A stretch of DNA of 64,000 nucleotides from Mercenaria mercenaria (Eukaryota; Mollusca; Bivalvia; Venerida; Veneridae), in contig NC_069378.1 in the NCBI RefSeq assembly GCF_021730395.1, positions 43,475,001 through 43,539,000 of the forward strand. Direction: 5' to 3'. A program made the position numbers and the translations under genes. Below, one piece after another: positions 23,250 to 36,049 of the stretch. Below the pieces are notes generated by a model, which had not been told where the DNA came from, did not search any database, and was given only the letters and a program-made list of their open reading frames with translations. Position 1 is the first letter of the stretch. Each line of letters starts with the position of its first letter.

Positions 23250-23529
23250 TTATTTATTTATTTATTTTGTTGGGTTTAACGTCGCACCGACATCAATTTT
23301 AGGTCATATGGCGACTTCACAGCTTAAATGGTGTAGGAAGAACCAGGTGCCCTCTTGCACTAATTTTCACCCGAACGGCACCTGGTTAAAAACACACGAC
23401 TCCGTAAGCCAGACTGGATGGCTTCCTCACGTGAAGAATTCTACGCCCCAAATGAGGCTTCGAACCCACATCGATGAGGGGCAAATGGTTTGAAGTCAAC
23501 GACTCTAACCACTCGGCCACGGAGGCCCC
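23250..23529 (-). mobile_element. tRNA-derived SINE, full length
   Basis: On the minus strand it starts 'ggggcctccgtggccgagtg' (A box region), has a B-box-like 'gggttcgaag', a conserved body ending 'gtgcgacgttaaacccaaca' and a simple 'aaataaata' tail. It is flanked by an exact 14-bp duplication, TGTTCACCATTGAT (23236-23249 and 23530-23543). Confidence 0.9.
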
Positions 23530-25585
23530 TGTTCACCATTGATATCTGACTCTGAACAGCAAGTAACATAACTCTATCATGCTCCTGCAAGAATTGTGGC
23601 CCCTTATGAACTTAGAAAATCAGATTTTGTGTTTAGGTCAGCTTATCTCTTAAACCGTCAAAGCTATTGCTGCTGAAAGAAAGTGTGGATATCAGGGAAG
23701 AAATGTCATATCTCTATTTAAGGAATAAAAAATACCATGAATAGTCAAGGCCGAAATCACTATACACTTGCTTTTAAAAATGAAACTATGAGTTTGCCCG
23801 AATTTTATGATAAGAAAATTTACGTTTTTTTTTTTCTTTTTTTTTTTCTCGGTATTGTCATTCTTTGAGATCTTGCAATCAACGAAAACTCTTGTTACAG
23901 AAAACACTGAACTTGTGTCTGGATCAGGTTTTAAGGATCTTACAAATAAAACGAAAGAACATCTGTGTTTATATTATGTTTTGCAATAGTTTTAAGGCTC
24001 TTGTAAAGTCTTCTGACACCTCCCCTCGGGTGAATTTTTGTTATAGTTTTTTCGCCACGTTGGTCTTTGTTAATCATAAAGAATATACCAGACTGTCCAA
24101 AACAAATAGAAAAAACTTTCAAGACAAGGCGTTCTCTATTTAACAACATATTTGTCCAGCATCAAATGTAATATGACTGGTCACGTTCCATTTCGTAGAA
24201 TATATTAAGTGTTTGTTTTTTTGGAAATAATTTGTTCTTACTTTTATCATTATTGTGTGTCTGACATATTTCTGCAGGTACGAACCATGTACATAAAATA
24301 TTGCAAAAATTGCAAAATGATAGTGAAAGTAGAGCTGTCAAAATGACTAAAAAAATGCAATGTTTAAAAAGTATGAAAGTTAATTATTTTGCGTAAGTAC
24401 CACGATAAGTATGTTAGACACACAACAAAAACAAATTCAGAGAAATAATATAAATTGAAAAAAAGAAGTTTGATAATTTCAACAAAATAGAACGTGTAGA
24501 GTCGAAGTACATGTGCTGTAAGACAAAATACATTTTACTGAACAAGATGACTTTCATAGAAAGTATTTTCTACTTTTTCTGAACAATTCCATATTGATAT
24601 GTTACATATATTATGGGCCTGTCGGATATAATTTCCAAAATGAAAAAATAGCTGAGGGATTGTCTTAAACACTTTACATGATCCTAAACTATTTTTTTGT
24701 AGATATTTGATATAATTTTTTTCACCAGTGGTGTAAACTTTGACAAAGATATTAGATACACACTTATTAAGAACATAATGAAAAAATATTTGCATAAGTG
24801 GGAAAAAAACAAACTTTGTGTCTTCTAAGAACTAAACCGCGGTTAGGAAAAATGTGTGTCTTTTTAACCTCTGAACTTGTTCTCAAGTTAATGAACAACG
24901 TCATTGCCGTCAAATAATAGCGCGATGTGCGTTCTCGAAATACTACCTTGCCTATTTGTCGAATATTGTTATCAATGTAGCTTTTCGGTCACTTTAGGGC
25001 GCAATTTCTGATCTTTTATACCACTATCAAACTAGTGTCCGCGAAACAGTTTGATTTCATTCAACGCGATGCAACTTCTTCAAGAGTATATGGAGATATT
25101 CCATATTATACACCGAATCTGGTGCGCATCTTCCGACGTGTCCATTTTCATGTTTTTTATCATTAGAATGCATCAATCAAAAACTGTTCATAAACTAATG
25201 TAGCCAGTTATTTCAGAAATTTCGCAGCGTGACTTAGAAATATTGTTAAAAAAAAGTGTTTTAACGTTATCAAAACGTTATGAATAAAGAGGTTTAAAAA
25301 ATTATATAATTATATCTTTGCCCTGCTCGTGTATCGGACCTCCGTAAGAGCTTCATAACATTTTTGCAGAATTATTTTTTGATAAAAACCACTTAGAATC
25401 AATATTTTTTAAAAAATAGACAAAATATACATAGGTAGGGATAATGCATGTTTTTTCGTGTTATAACGTCTGCAGAATCCCGAGGGATTGGTTGGTGCCC
25501 GGGTCCGTAGAAAATAACATGCGCTAAGGCTATTCTAGCATAAAACGCAAAAAAAAAAACCGAATAAATGAATACATTATCCCTC

Positions 25586-25807
25586 ATTCTAGCATAAAAG
25601 CTGCTGTTATTGTCACTTTTTGGGGGTGTTTTAACAGGAGAAAACGTGTGTTAACAGTGAGATTCTCGCGCTCACGTGCTGTTATAACACCTTTTTATAT
25701 ATCTGCGTTCCGTGGCAAAGCGTAAACGTATTACGGCCCCAAACATGTTTTCTCTCCTGTTAAAACACCCCCAAAACGTGACAAGAACAGCAGTTTTATG
25801 CTAGAAT
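25586..25807. mobile_element. Complete MITE with ATTCTAGCATAAAA inverted ends
   Basis: The ends are ATTCTAGCATAAAA and TTTTATGCTAGAAT, extended inward by imperfect pairing ('gggggtgttttaacaggag' against 'ctcctgttaaaacaccccc'). A truncated relative of a second type abuts it at 25447-25545. Related fragments lie in the introns of the clusterin-like gene. Confidence 0.75.
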
Positions 25808-26975
25808 GTGTGATATACATGTAACTGCAATTGGCCGTCAATAAAATAATTTTTTTCCAAGAGTCTAGGATTTGTTGGAAATAACCCGCGTAGTATTTAC
25901 ATACGGCTAGTTACATGCAAAGCATTTTCTAATTTAACAATAACTTAATTCTCACGATGTAATAAGATGTTTACTTTTACGTACACGGCAATTTTCTTAA
26001 TTTGCACCTGAAGATGCACGAGTTTTCCTAGCAGTCAGTATGGTTTTAATGAGAATACCTGACATTTCAAAAATATAGGTGGACATAATTGGATATTCAG
26101 CAGGCCTCTCTATAGTTATCGTTTTGCAAACTAATGGGAAATGACATATAAATGCCGCATGATAACTCAAACGATAACATGTTTGATAATTATGATTTTT
26201 TTTTCATTAAAACGTTTCAATACAGAAAATACCTTTGTATAACATTACGGTATGCACTTAACTTCTATCATTGTTTTACAAATCATACGAACCATAACAA
26301 TTAAACAATATTATAAACATGCCGTCGTTTAAATTATCGTGCGGGGTACTAGTAATTGCGGCAAATGGCGATGTCTTCACAAACGCATTTACACACTCAT
26401 CTTCACAGTGTGTTGTTGAGAAAAAATAATGACATGAACATTTTTTGTAAAAAAAAGATGTTTTCTTAGTTGAAACAAAGAAAGTTTACAGGTTTAGTTA
26501 AAACTGGTTATAACTGGTAAGAATCAATAAAACTGGAATTATTAATTTTTTGCGGCCACCTCGCTAACATTTTTGTAATATTTTACACCAAATATCAGGT
26601 TTTCATTCAATTTTAGAAATAAATTTTTGATTATGTCACATAACTTATATATGATTTGAAGAGTAGAAGTGTAGACAATGAGTAAATTTATCCATGAAAG
26701 ATACTGCCTTACATATAAAGTACACAAAAAGTATACGCGAATCCTGCCAAAACTAATAGTGCATGAAAATTACAATTTTCGCACACCCTCTTGAAATTAA
26801 TTAAATACAATATTTGTTTGTCATACATTTTAAATTTTGACAGCTGTAGCAGGTATCTTAAAATTAACAGTGCATACGTTTAGTGTTTAAAAACAGGTGG
26901 TGTTCAAACACGTGTACGATGACGATAAATATTTCCTGGCGTGAAATGTCTTAACATATTAGATACGACCTAGAA

Positions 26976-27103
26976 TGCACGCATCGCACGGACTTCTCAC
27001 GTGTTTGGCGGGAAATCGGAGAGTGCTGCTATATAAGGAACGACACGAGGTCTTTACTCTATCCTGTCCCGATTCAGCTGGCAGACGTATACAGAAACTA
27101 ATG
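26976..27103 (+). promoter_or_regulatory. Promoter and leader exon of the decayed clusterin-like copy
   Basis: Contains 'tgcacgcatcgcacgg', a CACGTG E-box, GGCGGGAAA (27007-27015) and a TATA box (27030-27037), in the same order and spacing as the active copy. The leader exon ends 'aactaATG|gtaagaat'. The element is intact although the gene body is broken. Confidence 0.75.
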
Positions 27104-30100
27104 GTAAGAATTTTATCATAATACTTGTCTTGCTAAATTCATAATGTTTTTTATTTAATCAGTTTTGCACATTTCTGATAAAATCATTTTGCCGTTTATT
27201 CTATAAATTTTGTATATAAGTATAAAGACAAGATCACTTCGTTGGTATGTCCATTTTCAAAAATATAATTATCCTTTTTTCACTATTCTACGTTTTTGAG
27301 ATAAAATTTTCTGCATGTAGCGCACAAGTCAGAGATTTTTGTTGGTACAAGGCAAAGTGTCTTTAGCATTAATTGTGAAAATATTCTTTTCAAATCTGAC
27401 CAAGGGCAATGCATAAAGTGCACATGTGAAAATCTCTATCTGTACAGTGGTAGATTTTTTCTCTCTATAAAATTGTCGAATTAATCGCAGCAAGCTGGAT
27501 TCTACGTAGTATTGAACACTTTTTCAATTAAATATTAGATTCACAAGACTTTGAATCTAACATGATATTCACTCTTCTGCGATTCTGTGATGTCAAAACC
27601 TTTACTGAAACTGCCAATGCCTTGACAGCAAGTTCGAGACAAAGACCTCTTTAATTCCTTCATAAGGATCAGTCTTTCGCCATCTTTGCCATCTTTGAAA
27701 TATCAAGTACCTATCAGGTCTATGATTTGGTTGTTTTTACAGAATCTGCAAATATATGGACAATCCATATTAATTTTAAACATTTTCCTTGCACCAACTT
27801 ACAGACTGTGTTTATGTACATAAATTGTTGGAATAACAATTGAACTCAAAACTGAGCTTCAAAAATATAATTTACCGATTTCATTCGCAAATGAAGGGTG
27901 ATTCGTGAGTATCAGCCGCTACGCATGACTTTGACTTTTTTTAAAAAATGTGAAAAAAAGCTTGTCTGAGTGATCCAGACTGTCTGAATTTTTTTTTTTA
28001 TCTATAATGGATATACTAAGTGAAACAATTCTTTTGAAACTGCGGTTCTGTAAAAATACCAATGTAATCTTAGACCTTCTTAACGCTACTAAATAGGTGC
28101 GCTGTTTCTATGTGCGCTATTTCTTAAAAGATAATTATGAACAATAATTTTGCAGATGTTGTCGTATATTGTGTGTGCCGTGTTTGTGATGACATCGGTT
28201 AGAGCAACTGAATTAGATGTCGACACTTTAGAAGGCAAGTACCCACTAAATATGTTGAAACATTTTTTTTTTGCCGCCACTCGTGTGGTCTGTATTTGTC
28301 ACTCATTATTTTCAAGAAGTTGTAAAAGGTATATTGAATGAAAAAACTTAAGTTTTTAAACTATCGCAAGTTAAACGTTTAAGTTCTACATGTATATGGA
28401 TATTCAAGTGTACATATCGTACCTCGCTTTGCGTGCAGCACTGAATTCATTACGAAAAATGTCCGACATTACATTATAGCGGAGTGATTACTTCCCTTTT
28501 ATGCACTTTTTAGAAATTGTTCTTGTCGGAACGATCACTAATTTATCAATAGATGAAACTCTAAACCAGAAAAAAGGAGGAGTTAGCTTGTTTGTCGGTC
28601 TGTCGTTCCGTTGTTTTTATAGTTTCCGGGCAATAACTTGTGAAGGACTTGACAGATTTAAATGAATTTTGGAACACGGGTGTAACATCATAACGTACCG
28701 GTTAAGTTCGACTTAGCCTTCAAATTACCATTTTTGATGTAGTTATGGCCCTTAACTTAAAAATGTGCCATACTTCTGTATGAAGTAAATCTAATAGATG
28801 ATAACTTAAATGGTTTTGTAACTGTTTTAGATGACGTTTGTTCTCCTTATTTTAAACATACCATTAACAAGGATACTCTAGCTCAGTGATCGGCCGCTGA
28901 AAACCGAAAATATTTGGTTTGACGATGAGTGCAAACAGAAAAGAAATCATTTTTTGGAATGTTTGAATATGTACCGCAGTGACGATTGTGAAATTAACAG
29001 TCAATAACTTTTTTTTTGCTTTTACAAAGTTTTGCGTTTCTCGACTTACATTTCGATTACTAGGTCATACGTGTTTACACGTTTTCAAACCAAATTTCTC
29101 TACTTGCAAACTGACCTTTATACTTTTTGATTATGTTTTGTTTTAGCTTGAGCTCACGTTTTCATATACAAGACACATTAAAATATGGAACCCTGAGTTA
29201 AGGTTACAAAACGCAATCTTTAATGTTTATAAACATGTTTACGAAAACAAACTGCAGTATCTATTTGGTGTAATACGTTATACATACTATTGAAGCATTG
29301 AGAGGGGAAAAGTTCTATGAGGTTGTCAATTTTCATTATTTGAGATATTTCAGTGAAAAAGGGTTTTCAATAGTTCAGACATCTGATCGTTAACACCGAG
29401 ATACCAAACGCAATTTCATCACTGCCTTTCCATTGATGAATATTTGTTTACGAATTGAAAACTTCTTAAGGGTTCCTTAAAAGTACTTTTCCGCAGTCAT
29501 AAATAAAATCGTAAATTACAACAGGGTGGCTTTGGTGAGATGGCTGGTTGGTTTAAGGGAGCTGGCAATAGTTTCGTCGACTGGCAAGGCTGGCAGTCTG
29601 TCGATATGTAGACAGGCTTGAACCTTTTGCATGTGCTTAAACAATTTAAGTTTCAAAATAAGCATAGTGGTTTTATGGTTAGTATCGGGGCACGCATGTG
29701 GCATCTCGGCTGTCCAAAGTGTGCAATACTTGGATTTAATTTTGTACATTTTCAAACACTAGCAATTTCATCATTCAATTATTCACCTAGTAATAGTAAA
29801 TAAGTGTTGGCAAAAAGAATAACATTGTGAGCAAAGGAATAGGTCTTCATATTAAGACGGCGTTAAGATTGCCCGGTACCCCTCTCGATCCACGCATTGC
29901 ATTATACCGTAGCAGATATATTGACTGTCAGCATTTGCTTGCATCGAATCGTCAGTTTTTGTCAACAACGTCGAGTCTTACTGACTTTGAATTTGAGGTT
30001 ACCATGTGGCCTAAATGCTGGGTTTATTTAAGGTCAAACGAAGAAAACCCACCTTAATATGCTTTTTTGTTTCAGGTGTCGGCAACACCTTTTCAAGCGG

Positions 30101-30390
30101 GTTTAACAGCGTCACTAATACATTGGGAAATTGGGGCAGTTCTATCGGCATTGGATTGAACAGTTTCGGGAACTCTATTTCCAGTGGGTTATCCAGTAAG
30201 TATTGTTTTAAATACTTTTCCGACTCGTACACTTTACAAGTTTGATTGTGTAAACTTCCATCTATTTATTGGTCGTCTCGAAATTAACAGTACCATCAGA
30301 TGTAAAAACTTATTATTCTTACATGATTTATTGGCTTATCAGTTTCGTAACTGTCCTTAAATCTAAGTCATAAAATATATCACGTTTATG

Positions 30391-30661
30391 TTTGTTTTGT
30401 TGGGTTTAACGTCGCACCGACACATTCATAGGTCATATGGTGACTTTCCAGCTTTCATGGTGGAGAAGGACCCCAGGTGCCCTTCCATGCATTATTTCAT
30501 CACTAGCGGGATCCTGGGTAGAACCGCCGACCTTCTGTAAGCCAGCTGGATGGCTTCCTCACATGAAGAATTCAACGCCCCGAGTTAGGCTCGAACCCAC
30601 ATCGTTGAGGGGCAAGTGATTTGAAGTCGGCGACCTTAACCACTCGGCTACGGAGGCCCCC
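30391..30661 (-). mobile_element. tRNA-derived SINE in intron 6 of the decayed copy
   Basis: Same family as 23250-23529: minus-strand head 'ggggcctccgtagccgagtg', B-box-like 'gggttcgagcc', tail 'cgacgttaaacccaacaaa'. It is flanked by an exact 12-bp duplication, ATCACGTTTATG (30379-30390 and 30662-30673). Confidence 0.9.
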
Positions 30662-31312
30662 ATCACGTTTATGTCTTTGTACTAAAACGTCTTCACGCTT
30701 AAACTGTTACTTTGGCTGTCTCTTTCAAAATCTAGGTATATTTTGACGACGTCGCCGTGACGTTGAACCACTTGCTATGACGTCACGCAAACTTCAGGTT
30801 ATCAGACATTGTTATATGGCTAAGCGAGTGGAGGAACTTGATCCAGAAACCAGACGGTGTATGGAGCAATGTAACGAATGCACACCTTTCCTCGGAGATC
30901 AAACGGCAATGATTGGTGGAGGTGAGCATTTGTTACTTCCCTTCTGTCAAACTAACCTGGAAAACGTGTCCACTTACGGAGTTTTTATTCTCCTACTGTT
31001 ACTTTGGGTGTAACCAGGCAGGTCGAAGATAATTCATGTGCAAAAAGGGAAATTAGTTCTTCTGGTCTCTTTGAAACGGAACATTTCAAAATACAGTGTC
31101 ATACTCTCCAACGCCTTGTTTTAATATTATCTACGACTTTTCTAACTCTTCACGTGTTTTTTTGTTTTTATCTCTCGGACTGCCAAATTGTGACAGAATT
31201 GAATGAAATTTGAACAAAATGTTTAATAATGATTTTATCTTAATAAAACATAATGATAAATGTCTGAAGTAGACTCATTTAACCGCAAGTGTAACATTAA
31301 GGTAACCCTTAA

Positions 31313-31756
31313 AGACCCACCTCGACCTAAGTGGCCTACTTTTTTCACTCACAAAAACTTCATGAAAATCATTCTTATAATACAGGTAATATACAACTAT
31401 ATACTATCAAGTTTTCAGATGGACAATTTAGGCCCTTACCGAATAAATATGTTTCACAAGTTCATGTGCAAACTGTTTTAGTCAATCTCTTTTCAGTACA
31501 GTTTTAAAAATATAGATGAATAAATACTTACACTTTTAGAAACAAAATGTGATCGAAATTTCCTTAAATACACTGATTTCTGTACATATGACTACATTAA
31601 TTCAATAAAGTGTTAAGACATTAAACACATTGCCTTGGCCTAATATATATTACTGTCATTTTGTGACTAAATACTTGTATATCCCATTTTTGTGCAAATC
31701 GTGTATATTTACCATCATTAAAATGCAAAAGAATGCAGTTTTTTTGTGGTGCCTCT
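31313..31756. mobile_element. TTAA-flanked MITE, AGACCCACC family
   Basis: Left end AGACCCACC after TTAA (31309-31312); right end 'ggtgcctct' before TTAA (31757-31760). Its right part ('acattgccttggcctaata' onwards) matches 32640-32758. It lies in intron 7 of the decayed clusterin-like copy and is related in its ends to 7914-9253. Confidence 0.6.
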
Positions 31757-32164
31757 TTAAATCAACTAATTAACAAGCACCCCGATAAATCTAATTATCT
31801 TTAAAATAACGAGCATTAGGACATGACCTTAAACGTCTATTCAAAGTGGGGCAGACTTAGTAAGTAAAATCTGATTGAAAATCTCCTGCAATAACACCAG
31901 TTATAATTTTCAGTGTGTGGTGATCAGATCTTACTTGACCAAGCAGCAATGTCGGAGGTGATGACCAAAATGCAGGCGCTCTTCAATGCCAACGGAAACC
32001 CCGTACAAGGGACAACGCCTATCGTATCTAAGGTTAGTATGAGTAACAATTTCATTATTGCATTTAAACAAATATATTTTCGACTAGCATCACTGTACAT
32101 TAATTTATTCTATATACCAAATTTATCGCTTCTCAAAAGCGTCATGTGCGTAACTACCAACAAC

Positions 32165-32758
32165 CTATTGACCTACTTTCCCTCCCTCATTCCATCCACA
32201 TAAATTTTATGAAAATGATTCTGATTATAAAGGTATAAACAGCTATACTACAGTACGACAGGTAGAAAATCTAGGCCATTCACAAATGCATCTGCTAACT
32301 TATCTAGTCAACATTTATACAGTTTTAAAAGCATATTAAGATGTGTGTAGAAACGGTGTGGTCTCAACTGGATTTAATACATTAATTACTGTCATACTGT
32401 TACTTGAATTACATAATGTTCCGACATTAACCTTTATAATGCTTGACACGATATATTCTGCCTCTTCGACCAGTGCAGATAATGATCAGGCTGTACGTTC
32501 GTGCAGTCTGGTCACGATCTGCACTGTTCACTGTTCAATCAGTATCTGTTTTGGTAAGCACCCCTTTTAACAGGTAATGGGACTGTCCAGATTGAAAGAT
32601 GGACAAGTTCATTATAGAAATTTAGCAGGGTTAGGATTAAGCACATTGCCTTGGCCTAATGGATGCTGCTGGCAATTTGCATCTGAATACTTTTTCTCGA
32701 TTTTTATATGCAAATCGTGCATAATTACAAAAGAATCCAATAATACCATGGTGGGTCT
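32165..32758. mobile_element. Second AGACCCACC-family MITE, left-truncated, with insertion
   Basis: Matches the inside of 31313-31756 ('aaattttatgaaaatgattct', 'cacattgccttggcctaat') and ends GGTGGGTCT followed by TTAA (32759-32762). It is split by the ~200-bp dispersed repeat at 32439-32635. Confidence 0.55.
32439..32635 (+). repeat. Dispersed ~200-bp bivalve-type repeat
   Basis: Same family as 17128-17340, sharing 'atgcttgacacgat', 'aagcaccccttttaacag', 'gattgaaagatggaca' and 'agaaatttagcagg'. Confidence 0.7.
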
Positions 32759-33617
32759 TTAAAGAAATCCTGTACAATTTCAACAGTGGGAATAAGTTCA
32801 TGATTTTTTTTACCTTGATTCCCATCCTTTCAAAAGTATAAAGCTACAGCCCTTTTTGCTTCAAATTCTATCATCGAATCATCTTTAAAAAGACGACTAC
32901 CAAACGTACATCAGAAGTGAAGATGTACTAAGTCGATTCGTCAGTTACTGAGAAATATATGGAATGCAACTAAGTCACAGTTGTCTTTAAATAAACTGTG
33001 CTTTCAGAAAATACTTTCAAGTAGACTGATAGGAAATCGACCTGTATAAAACGGGTACGCATTAAAATCATATAGAAACCATTCTTCATTGTCTGATTTT
33101 ACACTAAGTATCGAATCGCACTGTCTTTGGACAACTAATGTACCACTTTTATGCAGAACGCCTAAACGCTGCATTACAAATATTCAAAACTATCTTGTCA
33201 TTTTACAGATTGAATTCGACCAGTCTGACTTCAGTTTTACCGACTTCAGTGTGGGGGGAGTTTACGTCACTGCAAAAACTCCCAATGGCGTGGTTAGGTA
33301 CCCGAGTAACTACAGGTACAAGATGCAATCACCACAAACCACCGCAGAAAATTTAGCGCAGGAACTGATCGAAAAATGGAATGTTTAAATATTCAAAAGT
33401 GAACGATTTTCTCGTGAAGCACGCACCTAAAAGTACACTTATTGGTGATAAATTCGGATGCTGGAGTATAGGATGAACACCAGTATAAATGTGTTGAATC
33501 GATCAAGTACAATTTCAGTAAAAAATAAAAAAATTGACGATATTCATACAGTTGTTTAGTATTTCTCCGCGCAATGTTGTCTAGTTTTTGATATTGTTAA
33601 TTGTTATTTATAGTATT

Positions 33618-33623
33618 AATAAA
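33618..33623 (+). terminator. Polyadenylation signal of the decayed clusterin-like copy
   Basis: AATAAA in the context 'tattaataaatgttta', 230 bp past the stop, matching the active copy's site at 10139-10144. Confidence 0.6.
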
Positions 33624-33644
33624 TGTTTATGAAATATAAAATTT

Positions 33645-36049
33645 TTGTTTTCGTTTAGAAATTCTTGACAAGACTCCATTATTTTCAAAAATAGCAAAAT
33701 TGAATGAAGCTACGGAATCGTTCAACCCAGTTTGTACTCCTCATAAAATAAGCATGTGTTTACAAACAGACAATTTTACCAGTGTACATTGTATTAATGT
33801 CTAATGGGAAATCGGGAATCGGGAAACAGGAAATGTTGTATTTTAAGATCTGCATTACAGTATCGATACTAGACATTAAAAAGCATTTTCCCTCTTATTG
33901 TCCCGGTGTCCCAGTGTCGAACACTTTCGAGCCAGTGTTTGAACTGTTCGTACGCCAGTCCGCCATTTCGTCCGTCATACTCTAGTTGTCTCAACTGTTA
34001 CTTTTTATCAGATTGATATGAAACCGTGTTCACATGACGTTAAAAAGGATATGTGCATATATTCTGGGCTTTCATGTCCCAAATATTCTTGAGTGATGGA
34101 CCTTTCCCAGACGGGATGGACGGATCCGAACGGAAGGGAAGAAGCATTTTGAAGAACTTTTGATGGCAAAATACAAAACATATCGTAGCCCTGACCCACC
34201 TATAAACCGGGCCATTCTATTTTTCAAGTACAACAACACGGTTGACCCATTTAAACGAGTTGTATATATTGTTAGGACTTGCCTGCATTCCAGGGTAATG
34301 CGGTACTCGGTGTCGAAGACCCATGGGGTACAGTGTTTGAATTACCCCTCTGTCCGTCAATACTGTGCTCAACTCCTACAATATCCATTCGGTTGAAATA
34401 AAACTTGGTATACATGCTGTTGGTAAGATCATCGGAACTTTCATGTTTGATTTTTTTCTGGAGTTATGGCCCTTAGACGTCAGAATAGTACAGCTGCATC
34501 AGAACATTGTGTACTCGCCTGCCTCTAGTTGAAATGAAATTTGGTATACACCAACATGAAGTGGGCATGCTCATACAATCAGAACTTCATTGAGCTATGA
34601 CCCTTGTTGTGGACAATTTTTTGCCGGGCCTGTGTCCTACAATGTTAAAGTAGAAAAGTTTCTTATTTTACGTGGGTAGTCTGTTTCTTATTTTACGTGG
34701 GTAGTCCGCGGGTGAGATGGAAAAAATTTACTTCCAGCCGAGAAGGCGTCATATACACATAGCCAGCATTCAGTCTATAGGCCGATACTGCTGGAAACTA
34801 CCAATTTGATTAAATCACCCACTTGATGTAGTAGTCCAACCTGCTTACCATGGCGCAGTTGACTACCTATATGTTGGCACCATTGACTCCCTACATGTTT
34901 GAACCATTCTCATTGCTCATGTTTTTGATAAAGGTATATTGAAATGAAACTACGTGAATCTTCAAAATCTCTTTAACCGATCTAAGCAAACTGATAGTGG
35001 CAATATGTACCGGTCATAAGTCTAACTTAAATTTAATAAATGCATGCCTAGGAGTAGAATCGCATTCCTGTTACATTTTTACCTGGTCGTCACTACACCA
35101 CAAATTGTTTTCCCATTGTGCGTATGAGATGACCCCCTGTTTTCATCGTTGGCTTGGTTGTAGAAATTCGTTTGATAAAGTTTCTTGTGATTCACATAAA
35201 ATTATTCTTTGTAAAAAAATGTAGATAAAAAAAAAAATAAATAAAATAAATAAATTTTGAAAAATAATCACTACTTTTGTTTGATTACATGACTGACCAA
35301 TCAAAACAGGCAAACCTTATCTTTTTCGCAGGTGTACACTTACCTCATTCCCAGTAAGTTCCTTGCACACTTTTGAATTGATGGTCTCCGACCTATAAGG
35401 AGCTATTGCTTTACGTTAGTATTGACGTCAGATATCGGTATGACGCGCTATTCTTTTTTAGTCACCACAGTTCAGTATGAGTACCTTCCATAGCTGTACC
35501 TATCTTGCCTTAGGCGGACATAAACTAAATCAAAACATTAGGGGCCATCTGTTGACCAAAATTGATAATTCTGTGAAGTTGTTAGCCCCATATTTTGAGA
35601 GAAAAAAAGTCAAACGGCATCAAATTATAGAAAGTAATGGTTCTGTCTCATGAAAATTGAACAGCGAATTACAGTAGAATCATTTAATTTCGTGGGAATA
35701 AAATTTCATGCTTTATAGAAAAACTGCTATGTTTTAGCGACATGAATTAGTAGATTTCCGATTTCGAAGATACAGTACTTAAGAATTTTGTTTGTTGTTT
35801 CGGATTTAATGTCGTGAATTGACGAAATAACCAAGAAATCGACGAAAAAGTGTCCAGCGAATACTGTTTAAAAGTATTATAGTTTATATAACTATTGTTC
35901 TTTCACTAAACATACAATTCAAAATATTTGTCAGTCATGCATGCACACGAACATTTTTTTAAAGAACTAAACGAAACTATACTGCAGTTTTATACGCAAC
36001 TGTTTACATATAAAAATAAGATACCATATGTCTTTAAGTTTTGAATAAA
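33645..36049. other. No gene recognised; repeat debris
   Basis: Contains a two-copy short repeat ('ttcttattttacgtgggtag', 34658 and 34684) and stretches resembling decayed dispersed repeats. 35590-35667 matches the window's right edge. Confidence 0.45.

Larger units (their letters stand above)
22133..26975. other. Divergent intergenic region between the two clusterin-like copies
   Basis: About 4.8 kb separating the two outward-facing promoters. It holds a SINE (23250-23529) inside an older repeat (23083-23700), a MITE (25447-25807), and T-runs near 23826. No exon is recognised. Confidence 0.6.
27060..33640 (+). pseudogene. Decayed head-to-head paralogue of the clusterin-like gene
   Basis: Homologous exons: leader to 27103; exon 2 at 28156-28234; exon 5 remnant at 29525-29596; exon 6 at 30076-30195; exon 7 at 30736-30921; exon 8 at 31914-32032; exon 9 at 33209-33388 (stop TAA). 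Exons 3 and 4 are not found, exon 5 is cut after GWQ and runs into a stop, exon 6 has lost one 33-bp unit, and exon 7 has TGA at 30744-30746 where the active copy has GGA just before the tetrabasic site. Exon 2 uses a GC donor (GAAG|gcaagt). Exons 7-9 keep the same lengths as the active copy (186, 119, 180), and protein identity there is high, so decay looks recent. A shortened product from ATG 30777 is formally possible but would lack a signal peptide. Confidence 0.8.
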
